Shown one piece after another: positions 7,671 to 17,378 of a stretch of DNA of 64,000 nucleotides. A program made the position numbers and the translations under genes. Origin of the DNA: Methylobacterium radiotolerans JCM 2831 (GTDB lineage: Bacteria > Pseudomonadota > Alphaproteobacteria > Rhizobiales > Beijerinckiaceae); the NCBI RefSeq assembly GCF_000019725.1, contig NC_010505.1:2034001-2098000 (forward strand), written 5' to 3'. How positions within the stretch are numbered: position 1 is the first letter of the stretch; every line of letters begins with the position of its first letter. The notes under the pieces were generated by a model. It saw nothing but the letters and a program-made list of their open reading frames with translations, ran no database searches and was not told the origin of the DNA.

Positions 7671-9698
7671 TCAGGGCGCGTCGTGCCGGTCGTGGTGGGC
7701 GTCGAGCACCGTGTCGCTGGTCGGGACCGTCGCGGCGACCGCCTCGGCGCGGCGGATATCCGGCGCGGTCGCCTCCTCCACGAAGGCCGCCACGGCCTCG
7801 GTCAGCGGCAGCGTGCGGGTCTGCTGGCTGCCGAGCCGCCGGATCGAGACCGTCCGCTCCTCCGCCTCGCGGCGGCCGAGCGCCAGCAGCACCGGCACCT
7901 TGGCCAGCGAGTGCTCGCGGACCTTGTAGTTGATCTTCTCGTTGCGCAGATCCGCCTCGACCCGCAGGCCCGCGCGCTCCAGGGTGCGGATGACGTCCCG
8001 GGCGTAGGCGTCGGCCTCGCCGGTGATCGTCGCCACCACGACCTGGACCGGCGCCAGCCACAGGGGGAAGTGCCCGGCGAAGTGCTCGATCAGGATGCCG
8101 GTGAAGCGCTCCATCGAGCCGCAGATCGCCCGGTGGACCATGACGGGCGGCTTCCGGGCGCCGTCGGCGTCGATGTAGAAGGCGCCGAACCGCTCGGGCA
8201 GGTTGAAATCCACCTGCGTGGTCCCGCACTGCCAGTCGCGGCCGATGGCGTCGCGCAGCACGTACTCGAATTTGGGCCCGTAGAACGCGCCCTCCCCCGG
8301 GTTGACCGCGGTCCGGATCCGCCCGCCGGACTGCTCCTCGATCTGCGCCAGCACGCGGGTCATCACGTCCTCGGCGTGGTCCCAGAGGGCGTCGGAGCCG
8401 ACGCGCTTCTCGGGCCGCGTCGAGAGCTTCACGACGATCTGGTCGAAGCCGAAATCCGCGTAGGTCGAGAGGATCAGGTCGTTGATCTTCAGGCACTCGT
8501 CGGCGAGCTGGTCCTCGGTGCAGAAGACGTGGGCGTCGTCCTGCGTGAAGCCGCGCACGCGCATCAGCCCGTGCATGGCGCCGGACGGCTCGTAGCGGTG
8601 GACGATGCCGAACTCGGCCATGCGCAGGGGCAGGTCGCGGTAGGATTTCAGGCCGTGCTTGAAGATCTGCACGTGGCCCGGGCAGTTCATCGGCTTGAGG
8701 GCGAACCAGCGCTTGTCCTCGGCCTCCTCGCCCGCGGACTGCGCGGCGAACATGTTCTCCCGGTACCACCCCCAGTGGCCGGAGGTCTCCCACAGGGCCT
8801 TGTCGAGGATCTGCGGGGCGTTCACCTCGGCGTAGTCGCCGCGCAGGCGCCGGCGCATGTAGGCGATCAGCTCCTGGAAGATCGTCCAGCCCTTGGCGTG
8901 CCAGAAGACGACGCCCGGGCCCTCCTCCTGGAAGTGGAACAGGTCCATCTCGCGGCCGAGCCGGCGGTGGTCGCGGCGCTCGGCCTCCTCCAGCCGGTGC
9001 AGGTAATCGTCGAGGTCGGCCTGGTTCGCCCAGGCCGTCCCGTAGATGCGGGTCAGCATCGGGTTGTTCGAATCACCCCGCCAGTAAGCGCCCGCGACCT
9101 TCATCAGCTTGAAGGCCGTGCCGACCTTGCCGGTCGAGGTCATGTGCGGGCCGCGGCAGAGGTCGAACCAGTCGCCCTGGCGGTAGATCTTCAGGTCCTC
9201 GCCCGGCGGGATCGCGTCGACCAGCTCGACCTTGAAGCCCTCACCCTTGCCGGCGAACAGGCCGCGCACGTCGTCGCGCGTCCAGACCTCCTTGGTGAAG
9301 GGCGCGTCGCGCGCGATGATCTCGCGCATCTTCGCCTCGATCTTCGGGAAGTCCTCGGGCGTGAACGGGGTCTCGCGGTGGAAGTCGTAGTAGAAGCCGT
9401 TCTCGATCACCGGGCCGATCGTGACCTGCGTCTCCGGCCAGAGCGCCTGCACGGCCTCGGCGAGCACGTGCGCGCAGTCGTGGCGGATCAGCTCCAGGCT
9501 GCGCGGGTCGGTGCGGTCCAGGAACTCGATGCGGGCATCGCGGTCGATCGGGTCGTCGAGGTCGGCGACCGTGCCGTCGAGCGCCATGGCGACGGTGCGC
9601 TTGGCCAGCGACTTGGCGATGCCCTCGACCACGGCGCGGCCGGTGGTGCCGGCGGCGATCTCCCGCGTGTTGCCGTCGGGGAAGGTGAGAATCGGCAT
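7671..9698 (-). CDS. thrS: Threonyl-tRNA synthetase
   Basis: The product is 675 residues, close to the usual length for the bacterial enzyme. It charges tRNA-Thr in the cytoplasm. Domains in order are TGS (about 1-62), the second additional editing domain with [10 protein letters not shown], the class II catalytic core with the zinc-binding Cys in [10 protein letters not shown] and the motif 2 region, and the C-terminal anticodon-binding domain (PVQVVVATI onward). The start at MPILTFPDG (9698) matches the family; the frame upstream of it is not protein-like. About 1 kb without genes lies upstream. No T-box leader is expected in this phylum and none was seen. Confidence 0.97.
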   Translation of the reverse strand: MPILTFPDGNTREIAAGTTGRAVVEGIAKSLAKRTVAMALDGTVADLDDPIDRDARIEFLDRTDPRSLELIRHDCAHVLAEAVQALWPETQVTIGPVIENGFYYDFHRETPFTPEDFPKIEAKMREIIARDAPFTKEVWTRDDVRGLFAGKGEGFKVELVDAIPPGEDLKIYRQGDWFDLCRGPHMTSTGKVGTAFKLMKVAGAYWRGDSNNPMLTRIYGTAWANQADLDDYLHRLEEAERRDHRRLGREMDLFHFQEEGPGVVFWHAKGWTIFQELIAYMRRRLRGDYAEVNAPQILDKALWETSGHWGWYRENMFAAQSAGEEAEDKRWFALKPMNCPGHVQIFKHGLKSYRDLPLRMAEFGIVHRYEPSGAMHGLMRVRGFTQDDAHVFCTEDQLADECLKINDLILSTYADFGFDQIVVKLSTRPEKRVGSDALWDHAEDVMTRVLAQIEEQSGGRIRTAVNPGEGAFYGPKFEYVLRDAIGRDWQCGTTQVDFNLPERFGAFYIDADGARKPPVMVHRAICGSMERFTGILIEHFAGHFPLWLAPVQVVVATITGEADAYARDVIRTLERAGLRVEADLRNEKINYKVREHSLAKVPVLLALGRREAEERTVSIRRLGSQQTRTLPLTEAVAAFVEEATAPDIRRAEAVAATVPTSDTVLDAHHDRHDAP

Positions 9699-10701
9699 GG
9701 TGCGCGCGTCTCCGGGCTCAGTCCTGCATACGGGGCAGGTAAGCGATTTCGAGGGAGCGGCCGTGTAGACCGATTTCTCGGGCGAGGGAACAACGGTGCG
9801 GTGCAACTCCACGCATCCCTGGCCCCCGCCCGCCGCTCCGACGCGCGTGATCGTCCCCGCGCGCGCCTGGGCGCCGGGGGCATGGCCCGGGAGACCGCAC
9901 GAGGGACGCGGGACGCCGCGGGAACCCAGGTGTCGGCCAAGTACGCGCGGGATCCGATCCCCGCGGCGCCCCGCGGCACCGGCCGGGCCTCTCCCCCGGC
10001 CGCTGCCGTCTTTCTCGTCGCGGCGTCTCCGACGTCCCGGTCCTGCGACTCCCCGTTAGCGGTCTCGGGCGAGGTGCGCGCACGCCGTGCCCGCAGCCCC
10101 CGGAACCCGCATCGGCGCCGTGGCCTTCCAGCCGTCCCCCGCCTCGTCGTGGGCGGGTCCGCAGGTCGCTCAGGGTCGGCCCAGAGGCGGGTCGGCGCGG
10201 GGGCATTTCCTCCCCCGCCGGGCAGAGTGCCGCCCGGTCTCACGCCCGCGTCCGAGGCACGCCCCGCACCGGTCCGCCGCCCGGGGCGATGGCGGCTGAG
10301 AGCCACCGACGCGGGCGCCGCCCCGTCCCCGGACCCGACCGGTCAGCCACCGGGCAGGCCCCCGAAGGACGCCCCGGGATCGCTCCCGAGGCGCCGCGGA
10401 CAGGTGCGGTCAGGAAGCACAGAATAGGAACATTGTCAAGGCTCGGTGGCCAAAGCAGGCCCGTCTCCGTGAGCGGGAGAGGCGGCACGGCGCGGCTGGC
10501 CCGGCCGGAGACGCCCGCCGTCCGGACCGTCGCACGACGATCGGGCGCGGCCCCGGGGGCCGCCATGGGATCCGGGGTGACGGGTCTCCCACGGATGCCG
10601 GGATCGGGACTGGAAGGCGGCCGCGTCCGGCGACATGCTGGCGCGGCGCCTCCCCCGCACGGAGGGGCGGGCGCCCGGACACTCGGAACAGGGACACCCG
10701 C
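9699..10701. other. One-kilobase gene-free region upstream of thrS
   Basis: No frame on either strand has both a ribosome site and a protein-like composition; all are Arg/Pro/Gly-rich shadows. A local AT-rich patch at 10420-10440 contains TTGACA on the minus strand at 10439-10434, a possible -35 element, but no good -10 follows. The stretch therefore holds at most promoters for thrS (minus) and for the dehydrogenase gene at 10702 (plus), and possibly an unrecognised RNA. Confidence 0.4.
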
Positions 10702-11607
10702 ATGGCTGCGCGCCTCGCCCTCATCGGCCTCGGCGCGATGGGGCACCCCATCGCCCGCAACCTCGCGGCCAAGCGGGCCTCCGGTGCCGAGACGCTCGTC
10801 GCGATCGATACCGACCCGGCGCGCCTCGCCGGTCTCGACGGGCCGGGCCTCGTCGCCACCACCGATCCCGGCCGGGCCGCCGGCGCCGAGGTGCTGTTCC
10901 TGTGCCTGCCGAACGGCGACGCGGTCGAGGCCGCCCTGCTCGGGACCGGCGCCCTCGCGGAGCGCCTCGCCCCGGGCGCGGTCGTGGTCGACCTCAGCAC
11001 CGTCGCGCACGACCAGGCCCTGGCGGTCGGCCGCGCGGTGGCGGCGACCGGGCGCGCCTTCGTGGACGCGCCCGTCTCCGGCGCGCCGGCCGGCGCCGAG
11101 GCCGGGACGCTCACCGTGATGTGCGGCGGCGCGGCCGGGGCGGTCGCGCGGGTGCGCCCGCTCCTGGAGCGGATCGGCACGACAATCCTCCACATGGGCC
11201 CGGCCGGGGCCGGCCAGCTCACCAAGACGATCAACAACGTGCTCTACGACATCAACATCGCGGCCCTGGCCGAGGTGCTGCCGATGGCCGTCGCCATGGG
11301 GCTCGACCCGGACCAGGTCGCCCAGGTGGTCACCACGGGCACGAGCCGGAGCTACGCGGCCCAGTACTTCGTGCCGCGCATCCTCCGGGGCCAGTTCGAC
11401 GAGGGCTACCCGATGGGGGCGGCCTACAAGGACCTCGTCGCCGCCGCGGCGGTCGCGGCGGAGAACGGCTTCCCGATGCCGGTCACCGCGGCCGCCACCG
11501 CCACCTACCAGACCGCCCTGCGCCAGGGCCACGGCGACCGGGACAAGGGCGCCATGGTGCTGCCGTTCGAGGAGCTGCTCGGGGTCCGGGTGCGGTCGCG
11601 GCCGTAG
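10702..11607 (+). CDS. 3-hydroxyisobutyrate dehydrogenase family oxidoreductase
   Basis: The product is 301 residues with the complete fold of the beta-hydroxyacid dehydrogenase family: N-terminal Rossmann motif (LIGLGAMGHPIARNL), the substrate loop DAPVSGAPAGAEAGTLTVM, and the catalytic lysine region GQLTKTINNVL. These enzymes oxidise 3-hydroxyisobutyrate, tartronate semialdehyde or related acids with NAD(P). The exact substrate cannot be told from the sequence. The gene stands alone, with a gene-free kilobase upstream and a convergent DUF6894 gene downstream. In a methylotroph both valine breakdown and glyoxylate chemistry are plausible. Confidence 0.88.
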   Translation: MAARLALIGLGAMGHPIARNLAAKRASGAETLVAIDTDPARLAGLDGPGLVATTDPGRAAGAEVLFLCLPNGDAVEAALLGTGALAERLAPGAVVVDLSTVAHDQALAVGRAVAATGRAFVDAPVSGAPAGAEAGTLTVMCGGAAGAVARVRPLLERIGTTILHMGPAGAGQLTKTINNVLYDINIAALAEVLPMAVAMGLDPDQVAQVVTTGTSRSYAAQYFVPRILRGQFDEGYPMGAAYKDLVAAAAVAAENGFPMPVTAAATATYQTALRQGHGDRDKGAMVLPFEELLGVRVRSRP

Positions 11608-11667
11608 GGGCCGGCCGTAGGGGCCCTCGGGCGGTCGATCCCGGCCGTCCCACCCGCGCCCTGGAGC

Positions 11668-11904
11668 TTACGGCAGCTCGAGCACGTCCTTCAGCGGCAC
11701 CACCGCCAGGACCTGACCCGACGCGTCGGCGATCTCGAAGGACTGCCCGGCCAGCACCGCGCCGTCGACCTGCTGGATCTCCAAGAGCGCCCGGGCGGAG
11801 CGCTCGGCCTCGGCGCGGGCGGCGTCGAGGTCGGGCAGGTCGGCGCCGTCGAGATCCTCGACCAGCCACTGACCGTCCCGGATGTGCAGGTAGAAGTGCG
11901 GCAT
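11668..11904 (-). CDS. DUF6894 family protein
   Basis: The product is 78 residues, opening PHFYLHIRDG, with the family's DLDGADLPDLDAARAEAERSA core and a C-terminal strand (VLAVVPLKDVLEL). It is the second DUF6894 member in this window. The ATG at 11904 gives the family-standard opening; a TTG three codons upstream is possible. No biochemical role is known for the family. It lies upstream of nothing on its strand and is separated by 72 bases from the Atm1-type exporter gene, whose stop lies further along. Confidence 0.7.
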   Translation of the reverse strand: MPHFYLHIRDGQWLVEDLDGADLPDLDAARAEAERSARALLEIQQVDGAVLAGQSFEIADASGQVLAVVPLKDVLELP

Positions 11905-11976
11905 GACCGGCAAACCGCGCTTACCGCTTCCGGTTGCGTCCCGCCCGGACTGCGCTCTCCACGTGTCGCCTTTCGG

Positions 11977-13899
11977 TCACTCCGCGGCCTCGGTCTCCGG
12001 CACGGCGGCGCGGCCCGACCGGGGCGGGAGCACCGGCGCGTCGGCGCGCTGGAGCACCTCCAGGGCGGCGTCGGCCTCCCGCTGGCGGTCCCAGAGTGCC
12101 GCGTAGACGCCCCCGGCCTCCAGCAGCTCGGCGTGGCTGCCGCGCTCGACGATGCGGCCGTGGTCGAGGACCAGGATCGCGTCGGCGTTGACCACCGTCG
12201 ACAGCCGGTGAGCGATCACCAGGGTGGTGCGGCCGCGGCTGACCCGGTCGAGCGCCGACTGGATCTCGGCCTCCGTGAAGGAGTCGAGCGCCGAGGTCGC
12301 CTCGTCGAGGACCAGGATCGGCGGCGCCTTGAGGATCGTGCGGGCGATGGCGACCCGCTGCTTCTCGCCGCCCGAGAGCTTCAGGCCGCGCTCGCCCACC
12401 GGCGTGTCGTAGCCCTCCGGCAGCCCCGAGACGAAGCGGTCGATCTGGGCGAGGCGGGCCGCCTCCCGCAGCTCCGCGTCGGTGGCGTCGGCCCGGCCGT
12501 AGCGGATGTTGTAGCCGATCGTGTCGTTGAACAGCACCGTGTCCTGCGGGACCATGCCGATCGCCGCCCGGAGCGACGCCTGCGTCACCGCCGCGATGTC
12601 CTGCCCGTCGACGCTGATCCGGCCCGCCTGCGGCTCGTAGAACCGGAACAGCAGGCGCGAGAGCGTCGACTTGCCGGCGCCCGAGGGCCCCACCACCGCC
12701 ACCGTCTGGCCCGCCGGGATCTCGAAGGTGACGCCGCGCAGGATCGGCCGCTCGGGGTTGTAGGCGAAGCGCACGTCCTCGAACCGCACCGTGCCGCCCG
12801 CGACCGCGAGCGGGGCGGCGCCCGGCCGGTCGGCGATCTCGGGGTTCTGCCCGAGGATGCGGAACATGTCGTCGATGTCGATCAGCGCCTGTTTGATCTC
12901 GCGGTAGATCATGCCCATGAAGTTGAGCGGCATCGAGAGCTGCACCAGCATGGTGTTGGCCAGCACGAAGCCGCCGATCGTCGTGCGCCCGGCCAGGATG
13001 TCGCGCGCCGCGAGCCACATCACCACGGTCATGCCGAGCGTGAAGATCACCGCCTGCCCGGCGTTGAGCACCGCCAGCGACACGTAGGTCTGCGTCGAGG
13101 CCTTCTCGTACTTGGCCATCGACTCGTCGTAGCGGCCGGCCTCCCGGGCTTCCGCGCCGAAGTACTTCACCGTCTCGTAGTTGAGCAGCGAGTCGACCGC
13201 CTTGGTGTTGGCGTCGGTGTCGGAGGCGTTCATCCGGCGGCGGATCGCGATCCGCCACTCGGTCGCCTTGTAGGTGAAGGCCAGGTAGGCCGCGACCGTC
13301 AGGAAGGCGGTCGCCGCGTAGGTCCAGCTGAACTCGTAGGCCAGCACGCCGAGCACCAGCACGAACTCGACGATGGTCGGCACCAGGGTCAGCACCATCA
13401 GGCGCGACAATTCCTCGATGCCGGCGCGGCCGCGCTCCAGCACCCGGGTCAGGCCGCCGGTCTTGCGCTCCAGGTGGAAGCGCAGGGACAGGCGGTGCAT
13501 GTGCTCGAAGGTCTGGAGCGCCAGCCGCCGCACCGCGTGCATCGCCACCTTGGCGAACAGCCCGTCGCGCACCTGGGTGAGCGCCGACATGGCGATCCGC
13601 GAGACGCCGTAGAGGGCGATCAGCAGCATCGGCGCGGCGAGGAGGCCGGTGGGCACGGCCTCGTCCTTGCCGCCGACCGCCGCGACCAGGGCGTCGGTGA
13701 TCCACTTGAAGGTGAACGGCGTCACCATGGTCACGAGCTTGGCGGCGAGCAGCAGGCCGAAGGCCAGGAACACCCGGCGCTGCAGGTCGGGCCGGCCGTG
13801 CGGCCAGAGATGCGGCCAGAGCCGCCGGTAGGTGGCGATCAGGCCGGGGCGCTCGGCCGGGATCTTCGTCCCGGCCGCGGGCGCGGTGTCGTCGGTCAT
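11977..13899 (-). CDS. atm1: Atm1-type ABC exporter (fused permease and ATPase)
   Basis: The product is 640 residues, a half-transporter that dimerises in the inner membrane. Residues about 40-340 are a six-helix exporter domain carrying the Atm1 hallmark (SDTDANTKAVDSLLNYETVKYF), and about 370-600 the ATPase with Walker A GPSGAGKST, signature LSGGEKQRVAIAR and Walker B ILVLDEAT. Atm1 relatives export glutathione conjugates or polysulfides and are linked to iron-sulfur maturation in mitochondria and to heavy-metal tolerance in bacteria. It stands alone here. The family is clear; the physiological substrate is not. Confidence 0.9.
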   Translation of the reverse strand: MTDDTAPAAGTKIPAERPGLIATYRRLWPHLWPHGRPDLQRRVFLAFGLLLAAKLVTMVTPFTFKWITDALVAAVGGKDEAVPTGLLAAPMLLIALYGVSRIAMSALTQVRDGLFAKVAMHAVRRLALQTFEHMHRLSLRFHLERKTGGLTRVLERGRAGIEELSRLMVLTLVPTIVEFVLVLGVLAYEFSWTYAATAFLTVAAYLAFTYKATEWRIAIRRRMNASDTDANTKAVDSLLNYETVKYFGAEAREAGRYDESMAKYEKASTQTYVSLAVLNAGQAVIFTLGMTVVMWLAARDILAGRTTIGGFVLANTMLVQLSMPLNFMGMIYREIKQALIDIDDMFRILGQNPEIADRPGAAPLAVAGGTVRFEDVRFAYNPERPILRGVTFEIPAGQTVAVVGPSGAGKSTLSRLLFRFYEPQAGRISVDGQDIAAVTQASLRAAIGMVPQDTVLFNDTIGYNIRYGRADATDAELREAARLAQIDRFVSGLPEGYDTPVGERGLKLSGGEKQRVAIARTILKAPPILVLDEATSALDSFTEAEIQSALDRVSRGRTTLVIAHRLSTVVNADAILVLDHGRIVERGSHAELLEAGGVYAALWDRQREADAALEVLQRADAPVLPPRSGRAAVPETEAAE

Positions 13900-13984
13900 G
13901 GGGTTCCGCGGGGAGCGTGTCGCGAGACCCGCATATAGGCCCGGGATCGCGCGGGATCACCCGCGCTGCGTGCATGTCCCCGTC

Positions 13985-14191
13985 TCACGCCCGCCAGAAC
14001 GGCTTCGCGATCTCGGCGCGCAGGTCCCAGGGCTCGAGGCCGGCGTCCCGGGCCTGATCGGGGTGGAGCGCCGCCAGGGCGCGGCGGGTGCGGATCCGCT
14101 GCAGCCACGTGCGGAGCAGGGACGGGCGCGCGGCCGGACGGCCCGTCGGACGGGCGGCGGCGGGCGACGGGGACAGGGTGACGGCTTGCAT
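13985..14191 (-). CDS. DUF1127 family small protein
   Basis: The product is 68 residues. The C-terminal 40 residues match the Arg-rich DUF1127 pattern (WLQRIRTRRALAALHPDQARDAGLEPWDL). In other alphaproteobacteria DUF1127 proteins bind RNA and affect phosphate and small-RNA metabolism. The gene is divergent from the MocR regulator at 14296, an arrangement I recall in other genomes, which suggests that the regulator controls it. The ATG at 14191 gives a short low-complexity N-terminus; the frame continues upstream but reaches into the operator region. Confidence 0.75.
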   Translation of the reverse strand: MQAVTLSPSPAAARPTGRPAARPSLLRTWLQRIRTRRALAALHPDQARDAGLEPWDLRAEIAKPFWRA

Positions 14192-14231
14192 CGCAGACGA
14201 TCCGGTGGCGGGAATGCAGTCCGGCCGGGAT

Positions 14232-14294
14232 TGCTGGCGGAGCATTGATCCGATACAAACCTCGGATCAATCGAAACATTGACCTCGGAGCAAT
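14232..14294. promoter_or_regulatory. Putative MocR operator array
   Basis: Between the DUF1127 and MocR genes there is a perfect 10-bp inverted repeat (ATTGATCCGA at 14244-14253 and TCGGATCAAT at 14262-14271). There is also a direct repeat ACCTCGGA[T/G]CAAT at 14259-14271 and 14282-14294, 23 bp apart, and a third related CGGAGCAT box at 14238. Direct repeats about two helical turns apart, with one inverted half-site, are what dimeric MocR regulators are known to bind. Confidence 0.65.
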
Positions 14295-14295
14295 T

Positions 14296-15630
14296 ATGCG
14301 CCCCGCGGATTACCGCTCCGTCGCCGACGCGCTCGCGGCCGACATCGCGGCGGGCCGGCTCCGCCCCGGCGCGCGGCTGCCGCCGCAGCGCGACTTCGCC
14401 TACGCGCGGGGCATCGCGGTCTCGACGGCGAGCCGCGTCTACGCCGAGCTGGCCCGCCGGGGTCTGGTGACCGGCGAGGTCGGGCGCGGCACCTACGTCC
14501 GCAGCGAGCCGGGGCGCGCCGGATTGCTCCGTCCGGAGCCGCCCCCGGCGGCCCTCGACCTGCAGCGGACCCACTCGCGGCTGCCCGAGCAGGAGGCCGT
14601 CCTGGCCGAGACCCTGGCGGCGCTCGCCCGCGACGACGGCCAGATCGGCTTCAGCCAGTACGGGCCCGCCGGCACGCCGTCGGCGCAGGCGATCGCCGCC
14701 GGGTTCCTGGCCCGGGCGGGCTACGCCCCCGACCCCGCCGACATCCTGTTCACCGGCAACGGCCGGCAGGCGCTGGCCGCCGCCCTGGCGGCCCTGGCGG
14801 CGCCCGGCGAGCGGATCGGCTGCGAGCCCCTGACCTATCCGGGGGTGAAGGGCATCGCGGCGCGGCTCGGGATCACGCTGATCCCGCTCGCCATGGACGC
14901 CGAGGGCGTCTGCCCCGAGGCGCTGCTCCAGGCCCACCGGGCGACCCCGCTGAGCGGCGTCTATCTGCAGCCGACCCTGCACAACCCCCTCGGCGCCACG
15001 ATGGGGCCGGCGCGCCGGGCCGCCCTGGCGGAGGTCCTGGAGCGGACGGGGCTCACCGCCGTCGAGGACGCGGTCTACAGCTTCCTGGCGGACGCGCCGC
15101 CCCTCGCCGGCCTCGCGCCGGACCGGGTGATCTTCGTGGACAGCCTGTCGAAGCGGGTGATGCCGGCGCTGACGGTCGGCCTGATCGCCGCGCCGCCGTC
15201 CCTCACCGACCGGCTCGCCGCCTCCGTCCGGCAGGGCGCCTGGACGGTGCTCGGCCTGTCGCTCGCGGCCGGCATGCACTGGATGGCGGGGGGCTCGGCG
15301 GCGGCGCTGGCCGAGGCCAAGCGCCGCGACGCCGGGGCCCGGCAGGCCCTCGCCCGGGCCGCGCTCGCCGACCTGCGGGTCGTGGGCGATCCGCAGGCCT
15401 ACCATCTCTGGCTGGAGCTCCCCGAGACGTGGCGGGCCGAGGCCTACGCGGCCGCGGCCCTGCGCCAGGGCATCGCCCTCCTGCCGGCCTCGTCCTTCGC
15501 GGTCCATCCCGGCCACGCGCCGAACGCGGTGCGCCTCGCCCTGGCCTCGCCGTCCCGGGAGGAGCTCGACCGGGCCCTGCGCGGCCTGCGCCGCCTGGCC
15601 TTCGCGGGCGACGATCAGGTGGTGGAGTAG
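14296..15630 (+). CDS. MocR-type regulator (GntR HTH fused to PLP aminotransferase fold)
   Basis: The product is 444 residues. Residues 1-70 are a GntR winged helix (ADALAADIAAGRLRPGARLP) and about 100-440 a class I aminotransferase fold with the PLP lysine region VDSLSKRVMPALTVGLIAAP. MocR proteins use the fold as a sensor for PLP or amino compounds and regulate divergent genes. The ATG at 14296 has GGAG six bases upstream, so the longer frame is rejected. The divergent DUF1127 gene and the operator array suggest local control of that gene and of itself. The effector is unknown. Confidence 0.9.
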   Translation: MRPADYRSVADALAADIAAGRLRPGARLPPQRDFAYARGIAVSTASRVYAELARRGLVTGEVGRGTYVRSEPGRAGLLRPEPPPAALDLQRTHSRLPEQEAVLAETLAALARDDGQIGFSQYGPAGTPSAQAIAAGFLARAGYAPDPADILFTGNGRQALAAALAALAAPGERIGCEPLTYPGVKGIAARLGITLIPLAMDAEGVCPEALLQAHRATPLSGVYLQPTLHNPLGATMGPARRAALAEVLERTGLTAVEDAVYSFLADAPPLAGLAPDRVIFVDSLSKRVMPALTVGLIAAPPSLTDRLAASVRQGAWTVLGLSLAAGMHWMAGGSAAALAEAKRRDAGARQALARAALADLRVVGDPQAYHLWLELPETWRAEAYAAAALRQGIALLPASSFAVHPGHAPNAVRLALASPSREELDRALRGLRRLAFAGDDQVVE

Positions 15631-15640
15631 GCGGGGCCGC

Positions 15641-17158
15641 TCAGCCGCGCTTGTCGGTGGGCAGCACGAAGATCTGGCCCGGGTAGATCAGGTCCGGATC
15701 GCGGATCTGGTTCTGGTTGGCGTCGTAGATCACCGTGTAGCGCTCGCCCCGGCCGTAGGTGCGCTGGCTGATCCGCCAGAGGTTGTCGCCGCGGGTGATC
15801 CGGGCGGTGCTGATCTCCGGCACGAACACCGCGCCGACCCGGTCCGGCCCCGCCATGTCGGCCAGCTGGGGATTCGAGACCGCGGCCGGGGGCGAGGCCG
15901 CCGCCGGCCGGTCCTGCCCGGACCCGTCCCGACCGGAACCGGCCAGCGCGGCCCGATCGCGCCCGCCGTGGTCCCGCGCGCCCTCCTGGGCAGGGGCCGG
16001 TGCGGGCTCGGCGGTCTCCCGGGCGGCGACCTGCGTCGGCTCCGGCACCGCGAGGGGGACCGCCGCGCGGCTGGCGACCTTGCCGGTGGCCGGATCGACC
16101 TGGTCGATCCGCACCTGATACTGCCCGGGCTTGATCCCGCGCCCGATCGTGAAGGTCGCCCGGCCGTCCGGCCCGATGCTGCCCGGGGCGATCAGCGTGT
16201 CGTTGAGGTAGAGCTGGATCCGCGCCCCCGGCGTGCCGGTGGCCGTCACGAACAGGCGTCCGCTGCCCTGCACGTCCACGCTGGCGATCCGGGTCGGCCC
16301 CGACCCGGACGCCGCGGCCGCGCGGGTCTCCCCGCCCCCGGCCGGCGCCGCGTCGGCGGCCCGGGTGCCCGGCTCGGCGCCGGGCCTCGTGCCGGATCCG
16401 CCGCCCTTCGCGCCACCCTGCGCGCCGCCGTGCGCGCCACCCTGCGCGTCGGCCGTCGCCCCGGGCGCGCCGGGCTGCGACAGCACGACGGTGGCGGCGT
16501 CCGGGGCGGTCAGGGCCACGAGGGGCTGGCGGTCCCGGCCGGGGGCCACGTCCACCGCGACGCTCTGCTGCGACTCGGTCGCGCGCCCGTCCGCGCCGGT
16601 CATGCGCAGGCGGAGGGTGCTGGCGCCCGCCGGCAGGGCCGGCGGCACGATCGCGAACTGGCCGTTGGCGTCGGCCTTGGCCCGGGCCACGGGCTTCCCG
16701 TCCACCAGCATCTCGATGGCGGCGTCCGGCGCGCCGCGGCCGGCCACCACGGCGTCGCCGTTCGGCTCGACGCGGACGATGTCGAAGCGCGGCGCCTCGG
16801 CCGCCTCCGGCAGGCGGGCGTCCCGGCCCGGACCGGCCTGCGGCGCCCCGGCGGCGCCGGCGCGGGGATCCTGCGGGAGCGCCGCCACCGGGCCTTCCCC
16901 CGGCGCCGGGCGCGCCCGGCCCGGCTTGTCGTCGCGAAAGTCGATCGGCGGGTCGGCGCGGCCGGCCAGGGCGCCCGGATCGGCGAGGCCGCGCGGGCTG
17001 CCGCCCGGCGCCGACGACGCGGACGTCTCGGGGCCGGCGCGGCCGGTGAGCCGCCGCAGGGAGTCGCCGCCGAACAGCGCCAGCACGAGGCCCAGTCCGC
17101 CGAGGAGGCCGGCGAGCGCCAGGGCGAGACTGCGCCGCACCTGTCTCGACATCGCCAC
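15641..17158 (-). CDS. Membrane-anchored LysM domain protein
   Basis: The product is 505 residues. An N-terminal membrane helix (about 9-29, LALALAGLLGGLGLVLALF) anchors a long Ala/Pro/Gly-rich, probably periplasmic region with two Ig-like or repeat segments (PDAAIEMLVDGKPVARAKAD and SGRLFVTATGTPGARIQLYL). It ends in one LysM domain (TRITRGDNLWRISQRTYGRG, DLIYPGQIFVLP) that binds peptidoglycan. A GTG at 17158 has GGAGG five bases upstream; an ATG two codons later is possible. The middle contains an in-frame 12-bp tandem repeat. A cell-envelope structural or assembly role is likely. Confidence 0.8.
   Translation of the reverse strand: MAMSRQVRRSLALALAGLLGGLGLVLALFGGDSLRRLTGRAGPETSASSAPGGSPRGLADPGALAGRADPPIDFRDDKPGRARPAPGEGPVAALPQDPRAGAAGAPQAGPGRDARLPEAAEAPRFDIVRVEPNGDAVVAGRGAPDAAIEMLVDGKPVARAKADANGQFAIVPPALPAGASTLRLRMTGADGRATESQQSVAVDVAPGRDRQPLVALTAPDAATVVLSQPGAPGATADAQGGAHGGAQGGAKGGGSGTRPGAEPGTRAADAAPAGGGETRAAAASGSGPTRIASVDVQGSGRLFVTATGTPGARIQLYLNDTLIAPGSIGPDGRATFTIGRGIKPGQYQVRIDQVDPATGKVASRAAVPLAVPEPTQVAARETAEPAPAPAQEGARDHGGRDRAALAGSGRDGSGQDRPAAASPPAAVSNPQLADMAGPDRVGAVFVPEISTARITRGDNLWRISQRTYGRGERYTVIYDANQNQIRDPDLIYPGQIFVLPTDKRG
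16400..16447. repeat. In-frame 12-bp tandem repeat inside the LysM protein gene
   Basis: Four degenerate copies of a 12-bp unit (GCCNCCCTGCGC-like) encode a Gly-Gly-Ala/Lys-His/Gln run (QGGAHGGAQGGAKGG). Slippage at the repeat would change protein length without shifting the frame. Confidence 0.75.
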
Positions 17159-17378
17159 GAAGGCCTCCCCTCATCCTGCCGCCGCCCGGCGGGCGGCCCT
17201 CCGCCCGCGCGAAAACCCGTCGACGGCGCCGCCCATAATACCGTACATGGTCCCCACACCAAGCCGTCCTGCCGCCCAGGCGGGTGAATCCCACGCGAAT
17301 TCAGCAGTTTGGCACGTGGAGTGCCGGGCGGGGGCGCGTTCTGGACGGCACGCAACGGACGCGCGAGGAGGACGCCGG

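Noticed and set aside
9060..9090. GTTCGAATC motif resembling a tRNA T-loop
   Set aside because: It is inside the thrS coding sequence, which is clearly in frame and conserved.
7269..10427. Long plus-strand frame opposite thrS and its leader
   Set aside because: The sequence is the antisense reading of thrS and then low-complexity Arg/Pro text. No conserved protein features were seen.
10434..10439. TTGACA as a promoter for thrS on the minus strand
   Set aside because: No acceptable -10 box at the right distance, and it is about 740 bases from the thrS start.
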